Origin: Francisella sp. SYW-9
Lineage (GTDB): Bacteria; Pseudomonadota; Gammaproteobacteria; Francisellales; Francisellaceae
NCBI RefSeq assembly: GCF_008711465.1
Contig: NZ_VXKQ01000007.1
Span: 124,001-188,000, forward strand
DNA: 64,000 nt
Direction: 5' to 3'
Shown: positions 8,562 through 17,821 of the stretch, one piece after another
How the letters are laid out: each line of letters opens with the position of its first letter
Position numbering within the stretch: position 1 is the first letter of the stretch
Notes under the pieces: generated by a model
The model's input: the letters and a program-made list of their open reading frames with translations, nothing else
The model's database searches: none
What the model was told of the DNA's origin: nothing
Position numbers and translations under genes: made by a program

Positions 8562-9659
8562 TTAAAGTTCTTCAGAAAGAGCTATTAACTTCTTAGCCTG
8601 TAAAAGCTGATACTCATCAGTTTCATCATTAAGATTAAGGTTTAAATGCCCTACTTTACGCCCTTTTCTAGGCTCTTTATTATAATTATGGATTTTAACT
8701 CTATCTAATGAAGATAAATCTTTTGTCGATGGCATACCACCTATACAATTTAGCATCACCGTTTTTCTACTTGTAGTGTCACCTAGAATTAATCCAGTTA
8801 TAGCTCTAATATGGTTTTCAAATTGTGATGTAACTGCACCATCTATACTCCAGTGGCCACTATTATGCACTCTAGGAGCTATTTCATTGACAATCAACTC
8901 ATCACCTTTGACAAAGAACTCTATTGCAAGCGTACCAACATAGCCAAATTCTTTAACTAATGTTTTTGCAACTTGCTGAGCTTTAGCTTGTAAAACATCA
9001 TTTTCAAAAGGTGCTTCTGACTCAATTATTATTCCTTGCTTATGAATATTTTTAGCTAATGGATAAAATGCAACATTACCCTTAATATCAGCTGTACATA
9101 TTTGAGAAACTTCATAATCAAAATTAACAAAGGCCTCATATATAAGACCATCTGGTGCATCTTTTAAAGCATTCCAAGCTTTGGCAATATCATCTTGTGA
9201 TTTAATTACAAACTGACCTTTACCATCATAACCAAATCTACGTGTTTTGACTATTGCTGGTAACCCATGTTCTTTAACAGCACTTTCAAGCTTCTCTAAA
9301 CTATCAATATTAACAAACTTTGCCGTCTCAATACCATGATCACGCATAAATGATTTTTCAAACAAACGATCTTGTGAAATTGCTATAGCTTTAGCAGATG
9401 GGTAAACATTTACCTCATGATTAACTGCTTTTATAAGCTCATGAGATATATTTTCATTTTCAAAAGTTATTACATCAAATTGTTTAGCCCAATTTACAAC
9501 ATCATTAACTTTATTTAAGTCTATATCTGTAACACTTTTTACAACTTCTTCGGCACAATCACCTAGCTTACCTAAACAATGAAACTCTAGTCCAAGAGGT
9601 GTACCGGCAATAATTAACATTCTAGCAAGCTGGCCTGCTCCAATAATACCTAATTTCAT
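8562..9659 (-). CDS. purK: N5-carboxyaminoimidazole ribonucleotide synthase
   Basis: ATP-grasp enzyme of 365 residues that converts AIR, ATP and bicarbonate into N5-CAIR in purine synthesis. Visible are the N-terminal GIIGAGQLARML, the ATP-grasp stretch IVKTRRFGYDGKGQF, and NEIAPRVHNSGHWSIDGAVTSQFENH, a PurK hallmark near the C-terminus. It is the last gene of the purine operon; its ATG lies two bases beyond the purE stop, so the two are almost certainly translated from one message. Length is normal for the family. Confidence 0.97.
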   Translation of the reverse strand: MKLGIIGAGQLARMLIIAGTPLGLEFHCLGKLGDCAEEVVKSVTDIDLNKVNDVVNWAKQFDVITFENENISHELIKAVNHEVNVYPSAKAIAISQDRLFEKSFMRDHGIETAKFVNIDSLEKLESAVKEHGLPAIVKTRRFGYDGKGQFVIKSQDDIAKAWNALKDAPDGLIYEAFVNFDYEVSQICTADIKGNVAFYPLAKNIHKQGIIIESEAPFENDVLQAKAQQVAKTLVKEFGYVGTLAIEFFVKGDELIVNEIAPRVHNSGHWSIDGAVTSQFENHIRAITGLILGDTTSRKTVMLNCIGGMPSTKDLSSLDRVKIHNYNKEPRKGRKVGHLNLNLNDETDEYQLLQAKKLIALSEEL

Positions 9660-9661
9660 AT

Positions 9662-10153
9662 TTACTGCTCTCTAGGATCTGGATTTTCTAAAACAGCTTT
9701 AGTTTGATCTGCTCTAAACTTCTCAAGTGCTTGTCCTATCTTAAGATTTGTATGTTGTAAAATACTCGCTGCAAAAAGTGCTGCATTTTTACTACCTGCC
9801 ACACCTATTGCAAAAGTAGCAACTGGAATACCAGCTGGCATTTGCACTATAGATAACAAACTATCTTTACCACTTAATGTACTAGATTTAACAGGAACTC
9901 CTAATACTGGTAGATCAGTTTTTGCAGCAACCATACCTGGCAAATGAGCAGCTCCTCCAGCTCCCGCTATTATAACCTTAAGTCCTCTTTGTTTAGCAGT
10001 TTCAGCATAGCTAAACATTTTATCCGGAGTTCTATGTGCAGATACCACTTCACATTCATAGCTTATGCCCAAGCTATCTAAGATATCACAGCACTCTTTC
10101 ATTGTACTCCAATCAGATTTAGAGCCCATTATCACACCAACATCTATACTCAT
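9662..10153 (-). CDS. purE: N5-CAIR mutase (class I PurE)
   Basis: Protein of 163 residues that moves the carboxyl group of N5-CAIR to give CAIR, the step after PurK. It shows the class I signature GSKSDW near the N-terminus, [17 protein letters not shown] and GVPVKS...[19 protein letters not shown]. Presence of purK next to it fits the class I two-step route. Its start codon is 49 bases downstream of the purN stop. Confidence 0.97.
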   Translation of the reverse strand: MSIDVGVIMGSKSDWSTMKECCDILDSLGISYECEVVSAHRTPDKMFSYAETAKQRGLKVIIAGAGGAAHLPGMVAAKTDLPVLGVPVKSSTLSGKDSLLSIVQMPAGIPVATFAIGVAGSKNAALFAASILQHTNLKIGQALEKFRADQTKAVLENPDPREQ

Positions 10154-10202
10154 TGATTATATCTCCACCTTATAGTCACCTACTTGATAGTGACATACTA
10201 TT

Positions 10203-10778
10203 TTATTTTTTCCAGTTTTTAATAACCTCAACCCAAGCTTTACTCTCTAAATCCTGTACCTTAACTTTTAAACTTTCAGCAGTTTCATCATCACTAACAT
10301 CACACTTAAGCTGTAAAATAGTATCTCCCGCATCAACTTCTTCTGTGACTTGATGGATTGTACAACCTGAAACATTATCGCCAGCATTAATCACAGATTG
10401 ATGCACATCAAGATCCATTAATCCTGCATGTTTTGGTAAAAGTGAAGGATGAATGTTTAAAATTTTATTTTTAAAACTATTTATAAAAACAGTACTTAAA
10501 ATACGCATGAAACCAATCAATAAAATCAAATCTGGATTATATTTTTCAACTTCTCTGACAAGTGTCTTATCGTACTCTTCTCGGTCTAATCCATTAGCAC
10601 TTATAAATTTATTTGGAATATTATAATTTTCAGCTCTTTCTAATATGTATGCGGATTTCCTGTTTGAAATAACAGCATCTATACTAGCATCTACTTCTTT
10701 TGCTGATATGGCTTCAATTATAGCCTGCATATTAGTGCCCCGCGTCGAACCTAATATTACAAGTTTTAGTTTAGCCAC
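10203..10778 (-). CDS. purN: Phosphoribosylglycinamide formyltransferase
   Basis: Folate-dependent GAR transformylase of 191 residues. It contains the formyltransferase core ILNIHPSLLPKHAG (catalytic Asn and His) and EEVDAGDTILQ (catalytic Asp). The N-terminus KLKLVILGSTRGTNMQAII matches the phosphate-binding start of PurN. The enzyme uses 10-formyl-THF, which FolD in the same operon helps to make. The gene starts three bases after the purCD stop, consistent with coupled translation. Confidence 0.95.
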   Translation of the reverse strand: MAKLKLVILGSTRGTNMQAIIEAISAKEVDASIDAVISNRKSAYILERAENYNIPNKFISANGLDREEYDKTLVREVEKYNPDLILLIGFMRILSTVFINSFKNKILNIHPSLLPKHAGLMDLDVHQSVINAGDNVSGCTIHQVTEEVDAGDTILQLKCDVSDDETAESLKVKVQDLESKAWVEVIKNWKK

Positions 10779-10781
10779 AAC

Positions 10782-13091
10782 TTATAGCTCCTGATACTTA
10801 TCGCCACGTAATAAATTCATATGACTTATGCGTTTATTAATAAGCTCTTTTGTGCCGATATCTGGACGATGATACATTTTCCCATAAATATTCTTTACTG
10901 CATTTTCAGCTTTTTGCTCAGCTTCTACGATAGTATCTCCTAAACCAAGTACTGCTATTGCCCTTGACCCTGTACCAATCAACTTACCATCTTTATAATC
11001 AACCGCTCCAAGAAAAAGCTCAACATCATCTGGACACTGTGAAATATCAATCTCAAAGTTTTTAACAGATTGATTCGGATATCCCAGTGGCACTAAATAC
11101 TTACACACACTCGCTTGTTTTTTAAAGCTCGAATTTACTTTATCAAGAGTTCCTTTTGTTATTGCTTCTGCAATCTCAACAAAGTCAGTCTCAAGTAAAG
11201 TTAATAAGTTCATTGCTTCAGGATCACCAAAACGAGCATTATACTCAATAACTTTAGTATCATCCTTAGTAGCCATAAAACCACCATATAAAATACCTTG
11301 ATATGGTTCACCAAACTTCTCTTCTAACGCATGCACAACTTTTTCATTAATTTCTTTAGCTCTTTGAATATCTTTATCTGATAAAAATGGTAGACTATGG
11401 TTTGCATCAGAATACGTTCCCATACCACCTGTATTTGGACCTTTATCTCCCTCATGAGCTCTTTTATGATCTTGCACAGCTGGCATATGAATAAAATTTT
11501 TACCATCAGTAAATGATATTAAAGAAAACTCTTGTCCAACTAGCTTCTCTTCTATGACAAACTCTTGTCCTGCATCTACTAATGATTGACAATGTTTGAT
11601 AGCCTCAGACATGCTGTGTAAATGATCGCCCCATACAAGTACACCTTTACCACCACAAAGACCATCTGCCTTAATTACAAATTGTTTAGCATATTTCTTT
11701 AATGTTTCCTCAACGCCATCCATTGAGTTAAACTTCTTAAAGAATGGATTAGCATCAATTTTATAATCACGGATTAAATCTCTAGTAAAACCTTTAGATG
11801 TCTCTAATTGAGCTAATTTTTTTGTTGGTCCAACTACACCTATACCTTCTGCTTTTAGAGTGTCGGCAAGACCAACTTCTAAAGGAGCTTCTGGACCAAT
11901 TATTACTATATTTATATTTTGTGCTTTTGCATACTCTAAAACGGCATTACAATCACAAATATTAGCAACCTTATAGCCTTGTGCTATTTTATCAATACCA
12001 GGATTCACCGCACCACTAACACAATAAAGTTTATTTTCAATAGAGCTCTTCTTAACAGCTTCAGCAATAGCATGCTCTCTACTACCTGAACCAACTAGAA
12101 GAATATTCATTTGTTTCTCCGTATTTAAATAATTTGTAACATTCTCAGCTATACGCTGATTTATATTTTCTAATTCTCTTGGTAACTCAAACTCCTGTCC
12201 AGTTATCATCTCAAAAAGCGTTATATACTTTTGTGATAGCTCAACAACTAGATCTTCAGGTGCTTCAGGCAAAACCTCATCATTATATGGATCACAATTT
12301 TTGGCAAACCAAAGTCTAAAGAACTCTTTATCAATATTCTCAGGCTCTAAACCTTTCTCGACTCTATCAATATAACTGCTTTCTAACCAGAATCTTGAAC
12401 TATCAGGAGTATGTATTTCATCAATTAAAATAATTTCACCAGTCTTCTCATCAATACCGAACTCATATTTAGTATCAGCTAATATTAATCCATGCTCTAA
12501 TGCTTTTTGTTGCCCAAATTCAAAAAGTTCTAATGCCTTTTGTGAAGCAAAATCCCATTGTTCCTGGGTTAACCAACCTTCTTTGACAATATCTTGTGCT
12601 GAAATTGGGCGATCATGATCTTGCTCTTTGGTAGTTGGAGTTAAGATATTTTGTGGCAGTTTTTGGTTTTTGACTAAACCTTCAGGCAAAATATTGCCAC
12701 AATAATCACGACTACCATCTTTATAATGAGTCCATAAAGAAGTAGATGTTGAACCTGTTATATAACCTCTAACTACAAATTCAATAGGTAATACCTTTGC
12801 TTTTCTAGCAATAACAACATTTGGATCTGGTGATTCTATAAAATGGCTTTTGACAATATGAGCAGTTTCTTTAAACCACCATACTGATGATTGCGCAAGT
12901 ATCTGCCCTTTAAAAGGAATAAACCCTAAAGATCTATCAAATGCAGACTGTCTATCTGTAGATATCAAGATACTTTTATCATCAGTAAAGTACATATCTC
13001 TGACTTTACCAGTGTATTTATCTTTGATATCAAGGTCTGTTGATTTTAAAACATTTTTTATATTATTTGTGATAATTTGTTTATCAATCAT
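10782..13091 (-). CDS. purCD: Fused SAICAR synthase / GAR synthetase
   Basis: Bifunctional enzyme of 769 residues. Residues 1 to about 310 are a SAICAR synthase (PurC) of the longer yeast Ade1-like type, with GKVRDMYF, STDRQSAFDR, EFVVRGYITGS and a LADTKYEFG-like block. Residue 328 onwards is a complete GAR synthetase (PurD): MNILLVGSGSREHA, an ATP-grasp domain with KADGLCGGKGVLVWGD, and EYNARFGDPEAMNLL. The two parts act at different purine steps (8 and 2). The PurD part has its own ATG at 12110 with GGAG six bases upstream, all in frame within the fusion. The gene starts with a TAATG overlap with purM. The same fusion is known from other Francisella. Confidence 0.95.
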   Translation of the reverse strand: MIDKQIITNNIKNVLKSTDLDIKDKYTGKVRDMYFTDDKSILISTDRQSAFDRSLGFIPFKGQILAQSSVWWFKETAHIVKSHFIESPDPNVVIARKAKVLPIEFVVRGYITGSTSTSLWTHYKDGSRDYCGNILPEGLVKNQKLPQNILTPTTKEQDHDRPISAQDIVKEGWLTQEQWDFASQKALELFEFGQQKALEHGLILADTKYEFGIDEKTGEIILIDEIHTPDSSRFWLESSYIDRVEKGLEPENIDKEFFRLWFAKNCDPYNDEVLPEAPEDLVVELSQKYITLFEMITGQEFELPRELENINQRIAENVTNYLNTEKQMNILLVGSGSREHAIAEAVKKSSIENKLYCVSGAVNPGIDKIAQGYKVANICDCNAVLEYAKAQNINIVIIGPEAPLEVGLADTLKAEGIGVVGPTKKLAQLETSKGFTRDLIRDYKIDANPFFKKFNSMDGVEETLKKYAKQFVIKADGLCGGKGVLVWGDHLHSMSEAIKHCQSLVDAGQEFVIEEKLVGQEFSLISFTDGKNFIHMPAVQDHKRAHEGDKGPNTGGMGTYSDANHSLPFLSDKDIQRAKEINEKVVHALEEKFGEPYQGILYGGFMATKDDTKVIEYNARFGDPEAMNLLTLLETDFVEIAEAITKGTLDKVNSSFKKQASVCKYLVPLGYPNQSVKNFEIDISQCPDDVELFLGAVDYKDGKLIGTGSRAIAVLGLGDTIVEAEQKAENAVKNIYGKMYHRPDIGTKELINKRISHMNLLRGDKYQEL

Positions 13092-14134
13092 TAGATGATT
13101 TCCACCTTACCTGAATTTGTAATTTTACCTATTTGATATAACTTAGTATTAGTATGTTTTTCAGCAAGCTGTTGCATTTTTTCGTATTGATCATTGCTAG
13201 CAATGATAGTCATACCTATACCCATATTAAATGATCTATACATTTCAAACTCACTAATCTCACCTATTCTCTGCATTACCTTAAAAACTGCAGGAGTCAT
13301 GAAGCTATCTTTAGAAATCTGTGCGCCTAAACCTTCTGGTAACACACGTGGAATATTCTCAATAAAACCACCACCTGTAATATGTGCCATACCTTTAATC
13401 TCAACACCATTATCTAAAAAGTCATGGACAATATTTGTATAGTTAATATGAGGCTCAAGTAAAACATCACCTATTGTTTTACCTTCAAACTCAAGATATG
13501 TATCTGTATGCTTATTACCAGCCACATCAAAAAATAATTTACGTGCAAAAGAATAGCCATTTGTATGAAGGCCTGATGAGCTTAGTCCAAGTACGACATC
13601 TCCTTCTTTAATATTTTCACCATTAATAACCCTATCTTTATCAACCACTCCAGTAATAACACCCACCATATCAATTTCACCAGCTTGGTATACCCCAGGC
13701 ATTTCTGCAGTCTCTCCTCCTACTAAAGACACGCCACACTCTGCACAAGCTTTTGACATCCCTTTAACAAGCTCTTCCATGATTTCAGGGTCTAATTTAT
13801 CATGAGCTACATAATCTAGAAAAGTAATCGGCTTAGCTCCCATGACAACTATATCATTAGTAGCTGCTGAGAAAAGATCATAGCCAAGATTCTCAAATTT
13901 ACCACACATCACAGCGACTTTAGTCTTTGTACCAACTCCATCAATAGATTGAACTAGAACAGGATCTTCATAGTTATTAATTATATTTTTTAATGAATAT
14001 AGTGAGCCAAAACTTCCCAAGCCAGTTAAAACATCCTTTGTAAATGTCTTTTTGACATGATTTTTCATTCTTTCTACAGCTTGATTTCCTGCTTCAATAT
14101 TTACTCCAGCATCTTCATATTTTAGGCTTGCCAT
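13091..14134 (-). CDS. purM: Phosphoribosylformylglycinamidine cyclo-ligase (AIR synthetase)
   Basis: ATP-dependent AIR synthase of 347 residues. MASLKYEDAGVNIEAGN matches the usual PurM start. The ATG at 14134 is chosen because AAGGA lies eight bases ahead of it; an upstream in-frame start would add 12 unrelated residues. Conserved features include GFGSLYSLK, DGVGTKTKVA, NDIVVMGAKP, GGETAEMPGVY and HITGGGFIENIPRVLP. The stop overlaps the purCD start as TAATG. The gap of 92 bases to folD upstream contains a short open frame without a good start. Confidence 0.97.
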   Translation of the reverse strand: MASLKYEDAGVNIEAGNQAVERMKNHVKKTFTKDVLTGLGSFGSLYSLKNIINNYEDPVLVQSIDGVGTKTKVAVMCGKFENLGYDLFSAATNDIVVMGAKPITFLDYVAHDKLDPEIMEELVKGMSKACAECGVSLVGGETAEMPGVYQAGEIDMVGVITGVVDKDRVINGENIKEGDVVLGLSSSGLHTNGYSFARKLFFDVAGNKHTDTYLEFEGKTIGDVLLEPHINYTNIVHDFLDNGVEIKGMAHITGGGFIENIPRVLPEGLGAQISKDSFMTPAVFKVMQRIGEISEFEMYRSFNMGIGMTIIASNDQYEKMQQLAEKHTNTKLYQIGKITNSGKVEII

Positions 14135-14226
14135 TTTATAATTCCTTTTCCATATACTTTTGTCTAGCAATAACAGCAGTCAGACCACCTTTAAAAAGTA
14201 GATCAACTAATAATTACTTGGTGAAA

Positions 14227-15078
14227 TTAACCCTCGTTCTGCTCCTTACAACACTGAAATGTATTATATAGAAGCTCTGTAATTGTCATAGGTCCAACAC
14301 CTCCTGGTACAGGAGTAATAGCGGAAACCTTATCTTTGACATTATCAAAGTCAACATCCCCACGTATTTTACCATCAACATGGTTTATACCAACATCAAT
14401 CACCACAGCTCCTGGCTTAATCATATCCGCTGTAATAAAGTTATGTTTACCAACTGCAACGATTAGTATATCCGCTTTAGTTGTATGAGATTTAAGGTCT
14501 TGTGTAAATCTATGACATGTTGTTACTGTTGCCTTAGCATTTAATAACAGTTGCGAGACTGGCTTACCAACAATGTTACTTGCTCCAACTACTACAGCAT
14601 AAGCACCTTCAGTTTTTATACCATACTCTCTTAGCATCGTCATAATACCTTTAGGAGTACATGACTCAAGACACTTTTTATCTCTTAACTGGAGCCTACC
14701 TACATTTGTAGGATGAAAACCATCTACATCTTTTTCAGGCTTGATGTTATATATAATCTTTTGTTTATCAATATGAGCAGGCAATGGCAGTTGTACAAGA
14801 ATCCCATTAACACTATCATCATTATTCAACTCATGAATTAGACTTAATAGCTCTTCTTCTGAAGTTGTTCCTGGAAGTGTAATTACATCAGAATCAATAC
14901 CAACTTTTGCACAAGCCTTTTCTTTAGAGCCAACATACGTCTTACTCGCAGGATCATCACCAACTATAATAGCTACAAGCTTTGGTGTTACCCCCGTTTT
15001 ATCTTTATATTCTTTTACCTGTTGAGACAGTCTTTGTTTTAGACTTAATGAAAGGGCTTTACCGTCGATTAAAATCAT
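14227..15078 (-). CDS. folD: Methylenetetrahydrofolate dehydrogenase/cyclohydrolase
   Basis: Bifunctional FolD of 283 residues that produces 10-formyl-THF for the purine formyltransferases. It contains [18 protein letters not shown] (catalytic Lys and Tyr region), [16 protein letters not shown], and the NADP-binding [13 protein letters not shown]-terminal [11 protein letters not shown] is diagnostic. The ATG at 15078 (MILIDGK) is preferred over an upstream ATG seven codons earlier because it matches the family start. It is the first gene of the folD-purM-purCD-purN-purE-purK series, which places one-carbon supply and purine synthesis together. Confidence 0.96.
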   Translation of the reverse strand: MILIDGKALSLSLKQRLSQQVKEYKDKTGVTPKLVAIIVGDDPASKTYVGSKEKACAKVGIDSDVITLPGTTSEEELLSLIHELNNDDSVNGILVQLPLPAHIDKQKIIYNIKPEKDVDGFHPTNVGRLQLRDKKCLESCTPKGIMTMLREYGIKTEGAYAVVVGASNIVGKPVSQLLLNAKATVTTCHRFTQDLKSHTTKADILIVAVGKHNFITADMIKPGAVVIDVGINHVDGKIRGDVDFDNVKDKVSAITPVPGGVGPMTITELLYNTFQCCKEQNEG

Positions 15079-15199
15079 AGTTAATTTTCTAAGATACAAA
15101 TTAAGATTTATGCCTATATAATAACAAATTTATATGGTCTTTTGATATTTTTTTAAAACTATTTTACGAACTAAAGATACAATAAATTTAGATTTAATT

Positions 15200-15916
15200 T
15201 TACAACATTTTTCTATTTTTCATCCAGTAATATATATAAGTTGTGCTATATAACCCTATAGCTACACCAAATATAACATCACTTGGATAATGAGCAGCGA
15301 TTATCACTCTACTACCAGCAAATATTACAATCAACACGTACCACATGTATTTCAATCTTGGAAGCATATACATAAATGCTAAAAACATCGCGGCAACAGT
15401 TATTGAATGTCCTGATGGCATACTTGCAAAATTATATCCAGGGGCATGAAAGTGCTCAAAATAATGAGAGCCATACTGCAAAAAGAACTTAGGACGAGCC
15501 CTACCTATTATCATCTTCAATATCTGTCCAACAATACCACTAATTGCAACTGTAGCAATCATAAATCCTGCATAGACTGATAATTTATTAAACAAAGTCT
15601 CAAATCTTTCAGTAACTCTTTTAGGATCACAAACCAGTCTTACAAGAATAATAACTATACAGATTATTAAAATATATTCAGCTTTACCTACATTTGTAAT
15701 ATCTCTAAAAATAGTATCTATAATATGAGGCATAGAATGTTTAATATAGTCCTCAACCGGAGTATCAATATTATAAAAGACAAACACTACAACTAACATT
15801 ATCGGTATAAAAGTATATTTTAGTTGTAAATATTTGGGAATTTTCTCATCTAAAACTTTCGGTTTTTTGAAAAAACTCTTTAACTGATCAAAATTGTTTT
15901 TAATTATTTTTTTCAT
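15200..15916 (-). CDS. PAP2-family membrane phosphatase
   Basis: Integral membrane protein of 238 residues with about six hydrophobic segments. It has the three-part acid phosphatase signature: KMIIGRARPKFF, then PSGHSI, then SRVIIAAHYPSDVIFG. Family members remove phosphate from lipids such as undecaprenyl diphosphate, phosphatidylglycerol phosphate or lipid A. Francisella has lipid A phosphatases (LpxE, LpxF) of this superfamily, but I cannot tell from sequence which substrate this one uses. It is divergent from the first pilin gene and 120 bases upstream of folD on the same strand. Confidence 0.85.
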   Translation of the reverse strand: MKKIIKNNFDQLKSFFKKPKVLDEKIPKYLQLKYTFIPIMLVVVFVFYNIDTPVEDYIKHSMPHIIDTIFRDITNVGKAEYILIICIVIILVRLVCDPKRVTERFETLFNKLSVYAGFMIATVAISGIVGQILKMIIGRARPKFFLQYGSHYFEHFHAPGYNFASMPSGHSITVAAMFLAFMYMLPRLKYMWYVLIVIFAGSRVIIAAHYPSDVIFGVAIGLYSTTYIYYWMKNRKML

Positions 15917-16033
15917 TATTCTTTATACATAAATTCTGCTGTAAAACAAGTATAACAAAGATTTCTGCCACAAATTACAAAAAATTTCCTTTAAGTTTAT
16001 TAAATTAATTTAATTATTTTTTTCAAAAATCGC

Positions 16034-16061
16034 TTGAATGAGTCTTTTTTATCTCTATAAT
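16034..16061 (+). promoter_or_regulatory. Promoter of the first pilin gene
   Basis: TTGAAT (16034-16039), a 16-base spacer rich in T, and a perfect TATAAT (16056-16061). The start codon is about 75 bases downstream. An almost identical arrangement precedes the second pilin gene. Confidence 0.65.
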
Positions 16062-16136
16062 TGAAGTTACCTGATGGTAATGGTGACTTTTCTCCAAACC
16101 TTCAGCGAGATGAAAATAAACTATAAGGAAAATATC

Positions 16137-16547
16137 ATGAAAAATTTAAAAGCAAAAACTCAAAAAGGTTTCTCACTGGTTGAGTTAATGGTAGTAATCG
16201 CTATTATTGCTATCTTAGCAGCAGTAGCTATCCCTATGTATTCTAACTATACAACTCGTGCTCAATTAGGTTCAAACCTAGCAGCTTTAGGTGGAGCTAA
16301 AGCTACTGTAGCTGAGGAAATAGCTAATGATAATGGTGTATTAACTAATGTTAATATGAATGCTGGTACAAATGATCTACCAAGTGGTGCTTCTGTTGCT
16401 GCTGGTGTTATTAGCTATCCTTCACCTGATGTTAGTGGTGCGACTATTACTCTTAGCCCAACTGTTGGTTCTGGTGCTATGACTTGGGCTTGTAATATTG
16501 CTGGTGTTTCTACTGGTCAAGCTCCTTCTAACTGTACTGTATCGTAG
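16137..16547 (+). CDS. pilE1: Type IV pilin (major-type, PilA/PilE1)
   Basis: Prepilin of 136 residues. The start at 16137 is set by AAGGAA (16125-16130) six bases upstream, giving MKNLKAKTQKG followed by the mature N-terminus FSLVELMVV with Phe+1 and Glu+5, the PilD cleavage and methylation site. A long hydrophobic helix and SNYTTRAQ follow. Near the C-terminus two cysteines (WACNIAG and SNCTVS) should close the disulfide-bound D-region. The globular part is Ala/Gly-rich. It has its own promoter and a rho-independent terminator, so it is transcribed alone. Two smaller-scale copies follow downstream. Confidence 0.93.
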   Translation: MKNLKAKTQKGFSLVELMVVIAIIAILAAVAIPMYSNYTTRAQLGSNLAALGGAKATVAEEIANDNGVLTNVNMNAGTNDLPSGASVAAGVISYPSPDVSGATITLSPTVGSGAMTWACNIAGVSTGQAPSNCTVS

Positions 16548-16582
16548 TAGTTATATTAATTAAATATTGAACATATCATTTT

Positions 16583-16606
16583 AGGTCACATTTAGTGACC
16601 TTTTTT
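16583..16606 (+). terminator. Rho-independent terminator after first pilin gene
   Basis: Perfect hairpin GGTCAC-ATTTA-GTGACC (stem 16584-16589 with 16595-16600) followed by six T (16601-16606), 36 bases beyond the pilin stop codon. Confidence 0.9.
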
Positions 16607-16639
16607 ATATCTCCTATTTTTTCCAAATATTAATTAAAC

Positions 16640-16668
16640 TTGAATAGACCTTTTTTCATATCTATAAT
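16640..16668 (+). promoter_or_regulatory. Promoter of the second pilin gene
   Basis: TTGAAT (16640-16645), a 17-base T-rich spacer, TATAAT (16663-16668). It resembles the promoter of the first pilin gene in both hexamers and in the T-tract, supporting duplication of the whole gene-plus-promoter unit. Confidence 0.65.
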
Positions 16669-16748
16669 GAATATACCTAGAAAGTCTTCTTTAAACTAAT
16701 TTCAAGACCTTTCTAAGTTTATGAACAAAGTGTATAAAGGACTATCAT

Positions 16749-17198
16749 ATGATGAAAATTAAAGCTAACCAAGGTTTCTCTCTAGTTGAGCTGATGGTAG
16801 TGATCGCTATTATTGCTATTTTAGCAGCAATAGCAATCCCCATTTACTCAAACTATAGAGAACGAGCTGCTATCATAGATTCAATATCGATGATAGGAGA
16901 TATAAAAACACAAATTAGTGAACACTTAAATACTGGAGACAATATTTCTGATATAACATTTACAGACTTACCTACAGGAATCTCCATAATAAATGGTTCA
17001 ACTTCTGGTGCAACTATTGAGATAAACCTAAGTGAAACTTCTCCTAATATTTTTGATAACGTAAACGATGCTATTCGACTCGTTGGCTCCACAAATAATA
17101 ATACTATAATACAATGGAGCTGCTCATATAATAATAACGCTTCTGATTTAACAACCACTAATGTACCAAGTAGCTGTGCCAATACATTTAGTAGCTAG
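16749..17198 (+). CDS. pilE2: Type IV pilin-like protein (second copy)
   Basis: Prepilin of 149 residues. A very short leader MMKIKANQG is followed by FSLVELMVV with Glu+5, nearly the same hydrophobic helix as the first pilin, and then SNYRERAA. The globular domain is different: Asn/Ser/Thr/Ile-rich, ending in a Cys pair (WSCSYNN, PSSCANT) for a D-loop of similar length. AAAGG lies eight bases before the first of two ATG codons. It has its own promoter. It may be a minor pilin, or an alternative subunit of the pilus; Francisella species differ in which tandem pilin genes are intact. Confidence 0.9.
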   Translation: MMKIKANQGFSLVELMVVIAIIAILAAIAIPIYSNYRERAAIIDSISMIGDIKTQISEHLNTGDNISDITFTDLPTGISIINGSTSGATIEINLSETSPNIFDNVNDAIRLVGSTNNNTIIQWSCSYNNNASDLTTTNVPSSCANTFSS

Positions 17199-17377
17199 TT
17201 TAAATATAGGTTATTCTGAACTTAGTTAAACGTAATGATAAAATGCTTCTAGAAAATTTTTATATTTAATGTAATTATATGTATTAATCAAACTTCTACC
17301 ATAAATAATAGATATCAAGAATTATAAAAACATTATGCTATACTTACAGTTACTCTTTTTATAAATAAAGCCTAGAT

Positions 17378-17818
17378 ATGGAAAGCTACAAATCTTATGG
17401 GTTCTCACTACTTGAGCTAATAATAGTCATCGCGATATTAGCGATATTAGCTTCTATTGTTATTCCAATATATGGCAATTATAAAACTCGTGCTCTGATT
17501 ATCTCCAATATCTATGCTAATACAGGACAACTACGTACAGCTATTGCTGATGACCTTAATGCAAAACTAGATATTTCGCAACAGACCTATATATTATCTG
17601 AAGGTTATTCTATAATAAATGCAAATACATCAGGAGCAGTAATCCAACTTAACTTAGGAGAGCTTTATCCTGAAACTCAATTTGATAACTCAGACTTAAT
17701 AAGACTAACAGGACAAATACAAGATAACATTATTACTTGGCAATGCTCTTATAGTGCCGATAGTTCTAATTTAGAAAGTGGTATAATGCCTGACTCATGT
17801 ATTCAAGAAGCATACTAA
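17378..17818 (+). CDS. pilE3: Type IV pilin-like protein (third copy)
   Basis: Prepilin of 146 residues with an unusually short leader (MESYKSYG) followed by FSLLELIIV with Glu+5 and a hydrophobic helix. The globular part resembles the second pilin (SGAVIQLNLGELYP against SGATIEINLSETSP; WQCSYSADSSNLESG near the end) and keeps the Cys pair. The ribosome binding site is poor. The 180-base gap upstream contains no clear promoter, although TATACT-like sequence near 17338 is possible. It is likely the product of duplication of the second copy. It ends three bases from the convergent recN stop. Confidence 0.88.
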   Translation: MESYKSYGFSLLELIIVIAILAILASIVIPIYGNYKTRALIISNIYANTGQLRTAIADDLNAKLDISQQTYILSEGYSIINANTSGAVIQLNLGELYPETQFDNSDLIRLTGQIQDNIITWQCSYSADSSNLESGIMPDSCIQEAY

Positions 17819-17821
17819 ATT

